NCBI GenBank assembly: GCA_026936105.1
Contig: JAIXKI010000023.1
Location: 1-35,483 of the forward strand
DNA from: Chitinophagales bacterium
GTDB taxonomy: Bacteria > Bacteroidota > Bacteroidia > Chitinophagales > Chitinophagaceae
Length of the DNA: 35,483 nt
Direction: 5' to 3'
A model generated the notes under the pieces. That model had not been told where the DNA came from. It saw only the letters and a list, made by a program, of their open reading frames with translations, and made no database searches. Both the position numbers and the translations under genes were made by a program. Position 1 is the first letter of the stretch. The number at the start of each line of letters is the position of its first letter. This document shows, piece after piece, positions 15,179 to 22,913 of this stretch.

Positions 15179-17719
15179 TTATTTCGGATTCAAGGCATTA
15201 TCAATACGTTTTGCAACATCCTGAAGATGATATTTAGTCATCGGATCTGAAATTGACGCCGCAGCAACTGTGGATTCACCTCTTAAAGTTGACAGATGGG
15301 CTCTTATAAAGCTCTTGATATCTGAATTGTTTGGATTCAAAGATGGAGTTGCCGGACCGCCTAACCTGATCGTCACTCCCCCAGATGCGGCTGCCGGCGG
15401 ATTCAGCAAATTGATCAATGTCTCAACATAGGACTTCTGAAGATTCCTGCGATAAACGTCTATAGGTTTTCTTGCAGCCAACTCCGACCAGATGCCTTTT
15501 TTCAGGTCAGAGAATAAGTCTGTCATTTTATAAGCGTTGTTCCCCAATTCCGCTTCTGCCGTGATCAATTTTCCCAAGATATTATTATTGAAAAGCCGGT
15601 TCAATACTGAAGTCTGAATATTGCCAATAGTGACCAATGGGTTATTGCCTGTTTTAGAATTAATCTCATTATTAATAAGCCATGACGGAGTGGCGAATAA
15701 TTGTTGATTCAAAAATGAAACGGCCCGGGATTGTATAGATTTTGGAGTGAACTCATAAACTGCCCCTGATTGTTCCACTGTTTTTGGAGTTTTATAAATT
15801 CCGGCCACATTTCTAAGCACATGGCCCATATAGCGATTGTATTGTGCAGTCACCTGACCATATATTTGAGAAAGGCTTGAATAATCATCATTGGCAACAC
15901 GGCTCCAGTTCATTAACTGAGGTATTATGCGCTGAAGGTTTTTGATTCCGTATGCGCTTGCTTTCATTGCATCATCACCAAGGTCCTCTGTCTGCGATCT
16001 CGGATCATCCTGATTGCCTTCACCATCTCCCCACCATAAACGATGATTTTTTAATTTTTCGATTACCAATTGATTCAAAAAAGGTTTTTCATCATCGGCA
16101 TCCTTGAATTGAGGATATAATCTGTAACCCCATTCTATAGCCCATTTATCATAGATGCCTATTCTTGGAAATAAACCCTTTTCATTGATATTATCTTCCG
16201 GCTGTGCCACATAGTTGAAACGGGCATAGTCCATAATGGAAGGAGTATGGCCGTTTGCTTCCACCCAGGCTTTATTACGGAGTGAATCTACCGGAACAGA
16301 AGAGCTTGAACCAAAATTATGACGTAAACCCATAGTGTGTCCCACCTCGTGAGATGAAACGAAACGGATCAACTGGCCCATCAGCTCATCGGAGAATAAC
16401 ATTTGCCTTGCAGCAGGATCGCTTGGCCCTGCCTGGATCATATACCAGTCGCGGATCAATTGCATCACGTTATGATACCAGTTGATATGTGTCTCTATGA
16501 TCTCACCACTGCGTGGATCTGCTACACTTGGCCCGCTCGCATTGGCAATATTTGATGGTTTATAAACAATGGCAGAGTGCCGTGCATCTTCAAGGCTCCA
16601 GGTACTATCTTCTTCTTTGGTAGGTGCTACTTTGCCCATGATTGCATTTTTAAAACCGGCCTGCTCAAATGCAGCCTGCCAGTCATTGATGCCGGCAATC
16701 AGGTATGGTATCCATTTTTTGGGTGTAGCGGGATCAATGTAAATGATAATCGGCTTTTGCGGCTCCACCAACTCTCCTCTCTTATATTTTTCCATATCCT
16801 CCGGCTTGGGTTCCAATCGCCAGCGTTTTGCAAGCTGAATATTTTTTACTCCCTGCGGATTTGCATCATAGTCAGTATAACCGACTGTGAAATACCCGAC
16901 ACGGTCATCAAAATACCTGGATTGCATCGGAACTTTGGGCAAAAGAACCATTGAACTATTTAATTCAACAGTCAGATTACCGGTAGCTGCCTGACGAATG
17001 CCAAAACCTCCCTGGCTTGAAGATGCCTGAGCAGGAAGCCTGGTATAAGTTTTTACTGCCGTGATCTCGATATTAATCGGATAGGATCTGACTGAAACGA
17101 TATAGGATTTATCCGATTGCAGAGAGCCGATACGCATAGAAGATTTAGCGGCACTGTTGTAATATAAAATATCATTATCTCCGCCAATGTAATCAGTCAT
17201 ATCAATAACAGAACCTGTTGAATCTTTCGAAAAAGCTTTTATCTCAAATGAAGCTGCTATAGGTTGAAAATTTGAATTCCTTACTGAGTTGAACATCGGT
17301 GAAGTGGAATCTTTTGCATAAACCGCATAAGAGACCTTTTTCAGAAATACCTTATGCTTTGGCCCTTTTTCAAAACGGATCACATTTTGCCCGATCTGAT
17401 CACCTCCATATCCGGATCCTTCCTGGGTACGTACCAGGCGGTTCACCATAAGTATATCCCTTTCCAGTAAGCTGTCTGGGATTTCAAAATAATACTTATC
17501 ATCAACCACATGAACTTTAAAAAACCCGTTATAGGTGACCGCTTTCTTTGTAATTACTTCATCATATGGCTTAGGCGACGACGAAGCCCCTTGCATTTGT
17601 CTCCCTGCTAATCCATTGGCAGGCCCGGTGCGGGTAGTATCTCTTTGCTGTGAGAAAGCAAATGAACACAAAGACAAGACGAAGGCAGAAAATACTGCCT
17701 TTCTTAAAAATTCTTTCAT
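15179..17719 (-). CDS. Secreted zinc-dependent metalloprotease (DUF5117/DUF4953 type)
   Basis: Large exported metallopeptidase-like protein, 846 residues from the ATG at 17719 (MKEFLRKAVFSAFVLSLCSF, a good signal peptide). An in-frame TTG at 17767 is less likely. The N-terminal half matches the DUF5118/DUF5117 region, and the C-terminal half the DUF4953 region with the metzincin-like HEVGHTMGLRH motif: zinc ligands His457, His461 and His467 and catalytic Glu458 are all present. The downstream SIMDYARFNYVAQP segment could carry the Met-turn methionine. Substrates are unknown. It is an unusual neighbour: it sits between infC and rpmI, with a terminator on each side, so it is probably its own transcription unit. 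Confidence 0.9.
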   Translation of the reverse strand: MKEFLRKAVFSAFVLSLCSFAFSQQRDTTRTGPANGLAGRQMQGASSSPKPYDEVITKKAVTYNGFFKVHVVDDKYYFEIPDSLLERDILMVNRLVRTQEGSGYGGDQIGQNVIRFEKGPKHKVFLKKVSYAVYAKDSTSPMFNSVRNSNFQPIAASFEIKAFSKDSTGSVIDMTDYIGGDNDILYYNSAAKSSMRIGSLQSDKSYIVSVRSYPINIEITAVKTYTRLPAQASSSQGGFGIRQAATGNLTVELNSSMVLLPKVPMQSRYFDDRVGYFTVGYTDYDANPQGVKNIQLAKRWRLEPKPEDMEKYKRGELVEPQKPIIIYIDPATPKKWIPYLIAGINDWQAAFEQAGFKNAIMGKVAPTKEEDSTWSLEDARHSAIVYKPSNIANASGPSVADPRSGEIIETHINWYHNVMQLIRDWYMIQAGPSDPAARQMLFSDELMGQLIRFVSSHEVGHTMGLRHNFGSSSSVPVDSLRNKAWVEANGHTPSIMDYARFNYVAQPEDNINEKGLFPRIGIYDKWAIEWGYRLYPQFKDADDEKPFLNQLVIEKLKNHRLWWGDGEGNQDDPRSQTEDLGDDAMKASAYGIKNLQRIIPQLMNWSRVANDDYSSLSQIYGQVTAQYNRYMGHVLRNVAGIYKTPKTVEQSGAVYEFTPKSIQSRAVSFLNQQLFATPSWLINNEINSKTGNNPLVTIGNIQTSVLNRLFNNNILGKLITAEAELGNNAYKMTDLFSDLKKGIWSELAARKPIDVYRRNLQKSYVETLINLLNPPAAASGGVTIRLGGPATPSLNPNNSDIKSFIRAHLSTLRGESTVAAASISDPMTKYHLQDVAKRIDNALNPK

Positions 17720-17840
17720 ATACAAAATTTTAATAAAAAAAGTGCCCGAATATAGGCAAAGAACCAATCATTCAATTTGGATAGTTCAATTATTTTATAA
17801 ATGGTTTTACGGGATCGAAAAAGATTTTATACGTAAAACA

Positions 17841-17866
17841 AAAAAGGGCGATCTGCACGCCCTTTG
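17841..17866 (-). terminator. Terminator after infC
   Basis: AAAGGGCG (17843-17850), loop of seven bases, CGCCCTTT (17858-17865): a perfect eight-pair stem followed on the minus strand by TTTTTTGTTTT, 24 nt after the infC stop. It would end transcription before the metalloprotease gene. Confidence 0.9.
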
Positions 17867-17889
17867 ATATTACACATACAAAGTAAAGT

Positions 17890-18492
17890 TCATTTCTTTT
17901 TCCCTTTGGGAGTGAAAATGGCCAACATTCTTCTCCCCTCCATCTTTGGCAGGTTTTCTAAAGTTCCTGATTCAGCCAGTCTCTCGGCAAATTTTAAAAG
18001 TAATAATTCACCTCTGTCTTTGAACTGTATGGCTCTTCCTTTGAATTGAACATAAGCTTTTACTTTATTCCCGTCTTTCAGAAAACTTTCTGCATGTTTG
18101 GCTTTGAAGTTGAAGTCATGTTCATCTGTGTTAGGAGTAAAACGGATCTCTTTAACTTCAGATGCTTTGCTCTTTGCTTTTATTTCTTTTTCCTTCTTCT
18201 TCTTGTCGTAAAGGAATTTATTATAATCAATGACTTTGCATACCGGAGGGTCTGCCTGAGGAGAAATTTCCACCAGATCCAACCCTTGCTCCTGTGCAAT
18301 CTTTAGCGCTTCGGCAACAGAATAAATTCCAACTTCCACATTATCTCCTACGAGACGAACCTGTGGAACACGGATAAAATGATTGATACGATGTTCTGCT
18401 TCTTTACGGGGAGCAAATCTTCCCCGGAAACCACCCTTTTTAAAATTTCCGCCGGGCGGCCTGTTGAACCCGCCCTTTTGAGGTACTGCCAT
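17890..18492 (-). CDS. infC: Translation initiation factor IF-3
   Basis: Binds the 30S subunit, prevents premature 50S joining and proofreads the start codon. 200 residues, with a Gly/Arg/Lys-rich N-terminal extension of about 30 residues (FNRPPGGNFKKGGFRGRF) common in Bacteroidota. The N-domain contains INHFIRVPQVRLVGDN, GIYSVAEALKIAQEQGLDLVEISPQADPPVCKVIDYNKF, and the C-domain has KEIRFTPNTDEHDFNFKAKHAESFLKDGNKVKAYVQFKGRA. The start is a plain ATG, not the rare AUU of E. coli infC, so the classic start-codon autoregulation is not expected. It lies 168 nt behind thrS with a highly structured spacer between. Confidence 0.97.
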   Translation of the reverse strand: MAVPQKGGFNRPPGGNFKKGGFRGRFAPRKEAEHRINHFIRVPQVRLVGDNVEVGIYSVAEALKIAQEQGLDLVEISPQADPPVCKVIDYNKFLYDKKKKEKEIKAKSKASEVKEIRFTPNTDEHDFNFKAKHAESFLKDGNKVKAYVQFKGRAIQFKDRGELLLLKFAERLAESGTLENLPKMEGRRMLAIFTPKGKKK

Positions 18493-18660
18493 TTAAATGA
18501 TTTAAGTGAAGCTCTTCCCCTGCAAGAGCGTTTTTCTATTTCATTCCTCACCAGGGATTGAGGAACATAAAAAGATCAACACACAAAAACAGAAATTCAA
18601 ACTACCCGTCCTTGAATTTCATTACCGGGCTTTTCCGGATGAGTGTTGATCCTTTATTAT
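18493..18660 (-). promoter_or_regulatory. Structured spacer/leader between thrS and infC
   Basis: The whole spacer is made of inverted repeats. GTGTTGATC (18643-18651) pairs with GATCAACAC (18574-18582), enclosing CCGG/CCGG (18635-18638 with 18625-18628) and TTGAATTTC/GAAATTCAA (18612-18620 with 18592-18600). On the minus strand a TTTTT run follows the closing stem. Next come TTCCTCA/TGAGGAA (18544-18550, 18559-18565) and GCTCTT/AAGAGC (18511-18516, 18524-18529), whose loops (minus strand ATCCCTGG and GCAGGGG) are complementary over CCCTG/CAGGG. No TAnnTTTG promoter is seen here, so it is likely read from upstream of thrS. Function is inferred: attenuator or translational control of infC. Confidence 0.6.
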
Positions 18661-20598
18661 TTAATCACTTCTTCGTTCTTTTATATCTTCTGAAATACGT
18701 TTAATAAAATCAGGTATCTCTTCAGCTCCTGTATCACCTTTCCCATGCCGCCTAACCGATACTTTATTTTCATTCATCTCCTTCTCGCCCACCACCAGCA
18801 TATAAGGAACTTTCATTAATTCGGTATCCCGGATCTTCTTCCCTATCTTTTCATTCCGGTCGTCAACTTCTGCACGAATATCTGCTTTTTTTAGTTGCTG
18901 AGAAACAGATTGGGCATAATCAAGGAATTTATCACTGATCGGCAGCACTTTCACCTGCACCGGAGCCAGCCAGAGAGGGAACTTACCCGCATAATGCTCC
19001 AGCAGAAAACCGATAAACCGCTCATGGGTGCCCAGGGGGGCACGATGAATAATCAATGGAGTATCTGCATGGTTATCGTGTGTGGTAAACTCCAGTTTGA
19101 AACGTCTTCCCTGTGCAAAATCAACCTGATTGGTAGCCAGGGTAAACTCTCTTCCGATAATGCTCCATATCTGCACGTCAATTTTAGGGCCATAAAAAGC
19201 TGCCTCATCGGGCACTTCAATATAAGGAGTTTTCGTTTTGATCAAAACATCCCTCACCATTGCTTCGGTCTCTTTCCACAACTCAGGTTCATCCACATAT
19301 TTCTTTCCAAGTTTGGCAGGATCATGCAATGAAAGGCGCATCACATATTTATCAATTCCAAAGATTTTGAAATATTTCAGGTACATTTCATTTACGGCTC
19401 TGAACTCATCATAGAATTGATCTTTGGTACAATAAATATGTGCATCGTTCATGTGCATACACCGAACCCTCATCAATCCGAACAACTCGCCGCTCTGTTC
19501 ATAGCGATAACAAGTGCCATACTCCGCTAATCTCAGAGGCAGATCTTTATAGCTCCGGGGCTCAGCAGCAAATATTTTGTGATGATGCGGGCAATTCATT
19601 GCCTTGAGATAATATTTTACACCATCGAGCTCCATTGGAGGGTACATGCTATCCTGATAGTAAGGCAGGTGCCCGCTGGTGAGATATAATTTTTCTTTGG
19701 CAATATGAGGAGTAACTACTCTTTTATATCCTGCAGCAAGCTCTGTTTCTTTAGCCAGTTTTTCCAGTTCTTCTATTACAATGGCTCCATTCGGCATCCA
19801 AAGTGCCAGCCCCGGCCCTACATCATCATCCATAGTGAAGATGCCCAGTTCTTTTCCCAACTTACGGTGATCTCTTTTCTTTGCCTCTTCCAGCATGTGC
19901 AGATATTCATCCAATTCCTTTTGTGCCGGAAATGTGATTCCATAGATCCTGGTGAGCATTTTATTTTTTTCATCACCTTTCCAGTAAGCGCCGGCTATAT
20001 TGGTAAGCTTGATCGCTTTAATAAGTCCTGTGCTGGGTATATGAGGTCCGCGGCACAGATCAGTGAAATTTCCCTGAGTATAAAAAGTGATCTCGCCATC
20101 ATTCAATCCTTCCAGCAGATCCAGTTTGTACTCATCACCCTTTTCAGAAAAATAATGCACTGCTTCATTTTTAGGAATTTCTTTTCTTATATAGGTATTA
20201 TTTTGTTTTGCCAGCTCATTCATCTTCTTTTCGAGTTTCACCAAATCTTCTTCCGAGAGTTTTTTGTCACCAAGATCCATGTCATAATAAAACCCGTTTT
20301 CCACAGGAGGCCCCACCCAGAATTTTACTCCGGGAAACATTGACTCTACTGCTTCTGCCATTAAGTGAGCAGAAGAATGCCAGAAAGTGCTTTTACCTTC
20401 CTTATCATTCCATGTCAGCAATTTCAGCTGAGCATCATCATTGATCGGTCTTGTAGCATCCCATATTTGTCCATTCACAGATGCTGATAACACTTTTTTT
20501 GCAAGCCCATCCGAAATAGACTTTGCAATATCCAAAGCGCTTGCCCCTTTTTCATATTGCCTTACTGCGCCATCAGGAAATGTAATATTGATCTTCAT
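18661..20598 (-). CDS. thrS: Threonyl-tRNA synthetase
   Basis: Class II synthetase that charges tRNA-Thr; 645 residues from the ATG at 20598 (MKINITFPDGAVRQYEKGAS). A TTG at 20613 is in frame but not favoured. The TGS domain is at about 1-62, the editing/second additional domain at about 65-225 (with HSSAHLMAEAVE), the catalytic domain at about 240-540 with MNCPHHHKIF zinc/active-site region, motif 2 around LAEYGTCYRYEQSGELFGLMRVR and motif 3 HRAPLGTHERFIGFLLEH, and the anticodon-binding domain at about 545-640. All parts are complete. No T-box-like leader is visible upstream. The thrS-infC order is the common bacterial one. Confidence 0.98.
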   Translation of the reverse strand: MKINITFPDGAVRQYEKGASALDIAKSISDGLAKKVLSASVNGQIWDATRPINDDAQLKLLTWNDKEGKSTFWHSSAHLMAEAVESMFPGVKFWVGPPVENGFYYDMDLGDKKLSEEDLVKLEKKMNELAKQNNTYIRKEIPKNEAVHYFSEKGDEYKLDLLEGLNDGEITFYTQGNFTDLCRGPHIPSTGLIKAIKLTNIAGAYWKGDEKNKMLTRIYGITFPAQKELDEYLHMLEEAKKRDHRKLGKELGIFTMDDDVGPGLALWMPNGAIVIEELEKLAKETELAAGYKRVVTPHIAKEKLYLTSGHLPYYQDSMYPPMELDGVKYYLKAMNCPHHHKIFAAEPRSYKDLPLRLAEYGTCYRYEQSGELFGLMRVRCMHMNDAHIYCTKDQFYDEFRAVNEMYLKYFKIFGIDKYVMRLSLHDPAKLGKKYVDEPELWKETEAMVRDVLIKTKTPYIEVPDEAAFYGPKIDVQIWSIIGREFTLATNQVDFAQGRRFKLEFTTHDNHADTPLIIHRAPLGTHERFIGFLLEHYAGKFPLWLAPVQVKVLPISDKFLDYAQSVSQQLKKADIRAEVDDRNEKIGKKIRDTELMKVPYMLVVGEKEMNENKVSVRRHGKGDTGAEEIPDFIKRISEDIKERRSD

Positions 20599-20624
20599 AA
20601 TGTTACTCTGCAATTTTTAAAGCG

Positions 20625-20632
20625 CAAAATTA
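20625..20632 (-). promoter_or_regulatory. -7-like element (TAATTTTG) before thrS
   Basis: Minus-strand TAATTTTG, 26 nt upstream of the thrS ATG. The -33 position is poor, so this is a tentative promoter. Confidence 0.45.
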
Positions 20633-20677
20633 ACACTCTTTTGCCAGCCATCCACCTCAGCATCTGAATGAATTTAT

Positions 20678-20685
20678 TAGTTTTG
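20678..20685 (+). promoter_or_regulatory. -7-like element (TAGTTTTG) before paralog 1
   Basis: TAGTTTTG fits TAnnTTTG and ends only 7 nt before the ATG at 20693, implying a very short or absent leader. No -33 TTTG is at the right spacing. Confidence 0.35.
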
Positions 20686-20692
20686 GCTTGCA

Positions 20693-21937
20693 ATGAAAAG
20701 AATTTTATGCCGGGCGCCTTTGCTCTTTTTGTTTTTTTTCTCAACCATAGCCTACGCTCAAAATCTCACAGGAATATGGAGGGGATATTTTATAGCAGAA
20801 AATGGCGACCAGTATAAATTTGAACTGCAACTGGACCAAAACGGCAACAGGGTTTCCGGTGTTTCTTATTCCTATCTTTCCACAGTATTTTATGGCAAAG
20901 CTGAATTGACCGGCAATTTTAACCGTGCAGAAAAAAAAGCGTTGATCACGGAGATCAAAACACTGGAAGTTCGCATGAGTTCGTTTTCAGTCGCCTGCAT
21001 TATGAACTGTGAATTCCAATATGCAGAATCCGGAAGAGAACAATTTCTGGAAGGAACTTTTACCAGTAAATTTGAAAAGAACGGCCTGGGAGGAAAGCGG
21101 GGAGACGATTGCGGAAGCGGCCAGGTTTATTTAAGAAAGGTGACAACTTCCGATTTTTATATAGAACCGTTTTTGCGGAGTAAACTCAGAGCAGATTCTA
21201 TCAAAGCTGCCAATAAGGATGCCGCACCAATAAAGCCTAAGGTCAACAACTTTACCAACAAGATCGGTCAGGGAGTGACAAAAAAAACCACAACTCCCAA
21301 AAAGACAATACCGCCCTCAAGATCATCTGTTGCCAAAACTTCACCCAAATTGCTCCAGGGGGTACATAAAAAACCGGTTGCTAAGAATACCCCACCGCCG
21401 GCCGCAAACCAAAAAGCTGATAATAACAGCAAAGTAATTATAAAGAAGGATAAACCTAAAGATGAGATAGCTCAAACTGTTATTCCTGAAAGGCCTATCC
21501 GTGATTCAGTAATTAAAATAGAGGAGCCAAAACTCAAAGAGACCTTTCAAAAACCTTCAATCACAATACCGGAAGTATTAAAAACCCGGGAAAATGCATT
21601 GGTAAAAACATTGGTCGTAAAAAGTCCCGAAATTACCATCAAACTTTATGATAACGGGGTTGTGGACGGCGATACCATATCTGTATATGTGGACAAAAAG
21701 CTCGTATTGCAAAATAAAGGGCTGAGTGAAAAACCAATCATATTCAAATTGAAAATGGAGCAGGATGACGATGAACATGAAGTGACCATGGTAGCTGAAA
21801 ATCTTGGAAGTATTCCGCCCAATACTTCTTTGATGATCGTGGAAAGCGGTGACCAGCGCTTCAATGTTTTCATTTCCTCCAGCATTCAAAAAAATGCAGT
21901 GGTTCGTTTCCGGTATCAAAAACCAAAAGGCAACTGA
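20693..21937 (+). CDS. Secreted two-domain protein with DNGVVDGD motif, unknown function (paralog 1)
   Basis: 414 residues with a strong signal peptide (LFLFFFSTIAYA-QN). Three parts are visible. Residues about 23-155 form a beta-rich domain that starts LTGIWRGYF and contains a C-IMN-C pair and a later DDCGSGQVYLRK strand. Residues about 165-300 are a low-complexity Lys/Pro/Thr-rich linker. Residues about 310-414 form a second beta-rich domain with LYDNGVVDGDTISVYVDKK, the HEVTMVAENLGSIPPNTSLM segment and a final VRFRYQKP strand. The same two domains recur in the next gene without the long linker. The DxGxxDGD pattern resembles an acidic calcium-binding loop, but that is only a suggestion. 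I do not recognise a named function. A TAGTTTTG element at 20678-20685 would give an almost leaderless mRNA. Confidence 0.85.
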   Translation: MKRILCRAPLLFLFFFSTIAYAQNLTGIWRGYFIAENGDQYKFELQLDQNGNRVSGVSYSYLSTVFYGKAELTGNFNRAEKKALITEIKTLEVRMSSFSVACIMNCEFQYAESGREQFLEGTFTSKFEKNGLGGKRGDDCGSGQVYLRKVTTSDFYIEPFLRSKLRADSIKAANKDAAPIKPKVNNFTNKIGQGVTKKTTTPKKTIPPSRSSVAKTSPKLLQGVHKKPVAKNTPPPAANQKADNNSKVIIKKDKPKDEIAQTVIPERPIRDSVIKIEEPKLKETFQKPSITIPEVLKTRENALVKTLVVKSPEITIKLYDNGVVDGDTISVYVDKKLVLQNKGLSEKPIIFKLKMEQDDDEHEVTMVAENLGSIPPNTSLMIVESGDQRFNVFISSSIQKNAVVRFRYQKPKGN

Positions 21938-22027
21938 TCTTCTTTTGAAATACAATCGTAATATCTTGCCTTGCCGTTGTTGTAATTTCCTGCCTCAGTG
22001 TTGCTTTTTCATTTATTTTCATTCCTC

Positions 22028-22858
22028 ATGAGATCTCTTACTCTTACAATAGGCTTACTATTCTTTTCGTTTTGCGAAGCTCAGGATCTGAATGGTATCT
22101 GGAAAGGGAGGCTTGTGCAGGAACCCGGCGGATGTTTTCCCGTGTACAATATAGAAATGCATATCCGGATCGCAGCAACAAGCATTTCCGGTACTTCATA
22201 TCATTATGCCGATACCAGCAATTTTGTAAAAGAAGAATTCCGGGGAACTTATGATCCTGTTAAGAATGAGATCCTGATCAATGAAACAAATATGATCTCT
22301 TTTCATGTGCCGGGGGATTGCGTACCCTGCATCAAAAGTTATACTTTGACCTATCATAAAGGAGGAAATGAAGAACAACTGAGAGGAAACTGGACCGGAG
22401 TCACCATGGGAAATAAAACGGCATGCCCTCCCGGAACTTTAGTACTGACCCGTACCACTCAGCCTGATTTTAAGCCGGAGGCAAAACTCCCTCCTACTCT
22501 GACTCAAAGAAAAAATGAATTAGTGAAAGAGATCAAAGTGGATACCGGAAATATCCGCCTTGATTTTTATGATAATGGCGTTGTGGATGGAGACACTATT
22601 TCCGTATATGTAAACAATATGCCCGTGGTCACCAACCGTATGCTGACCACCAAGCCTATCACGACCTATGTCCGGATAGATCTTTTCAGAAAAGAACAGG
22701 AGGTGATCATGGTGGGAGAAAATCTTGGAAGCATTCCGCCTAATACAGCCCTTATGATCATCACCGCCGGGGAAAAAAGGTATCAGCTATACCTGGTTTC
22801 GGATGAAAAGAAAAACGCCATGGTCCGTTTTATTTACGAGAAGCCGCATACTCCTTAA
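22028..22858 (+). CDS. Secreted two-domain protein with DNGVVDGD motif, unknown function (paralog 2)
   Basis: 276 residues from the ATG at 22028 (MRSLTLTIGLLFFSFCEAQ, signal peptide); a GTG at 21998 is in frame but gives a poorer N-terminus. The N-terminal domain begins DLNGIWKGRL and has a CVPC pair and a CPPGTLVLTR strand that line up with the C...C and CGSGQVYLRK positions of the preceding gene. The C-terminal domain has FYDNGVVDGDTISVYVNN, ENLGSIPPNTALMI and a final VRFIYEKP, roughly half identical by eye to its neighbour. The Lys/Pro linker is replaced by about 20 residues. The pair lies 90 nt apart on one strand and looks like a tandem duplication with divergence. Confidence 0.85.
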   Translation: MRSLTLTIGLLFFSFCEAQDLNGIWKGRLVQEPGGCFPVYNIEMHIRIAATSISGTSYHYADTSNFVKEEFRGTYDPVKNEILINETNMISFHVPGDCVPCIKSYTLTYHKGGNEEQLRGNWTGVTMGNKTACPPGTLVLTRTTQPDFKPEAKLPPTLTQRKNELVKEIKVDTGNIRLDFYDNGVVDGDTISVYVNNMPVVTNRMLTTKPITTYVRIDLFRKEQEVIMVGENLGSIPPNTALMIITAGEKRYQLYLVSDEKKNAMVRFIYEKPHTP

Positions 22859-22860
22859 AA

Positions 22861-22892
22861 AATATGCCACGGCAAAAAAGCCATGGCATATT
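22861..22892. terminator. Hairpin between convergent genes
   Basis: AATATGCCA-C-GGC, loop AAAAAA, GCC-A-TGGCATATT: 12 pairs with a single mismatch, starting 2 nt after the stop of paralog 2 and about 20 nt from the end of the convergent peptidase gene. It lacks a long T-run on either strand but is placed like a shared terminator. Confidence 0.6.
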
Positions 22893-22913
22893 CAACATTA
22901 TTTTCAATGATAG

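Noticed and set aside
20599-20692. T-box or other tRNA-sensing leader for thrS
   Set aside because: Only 94 nt separate thrS from the divergent gene, with no stem-loop or T-box-like sequence; T-boxes are also not expected in this phylum.
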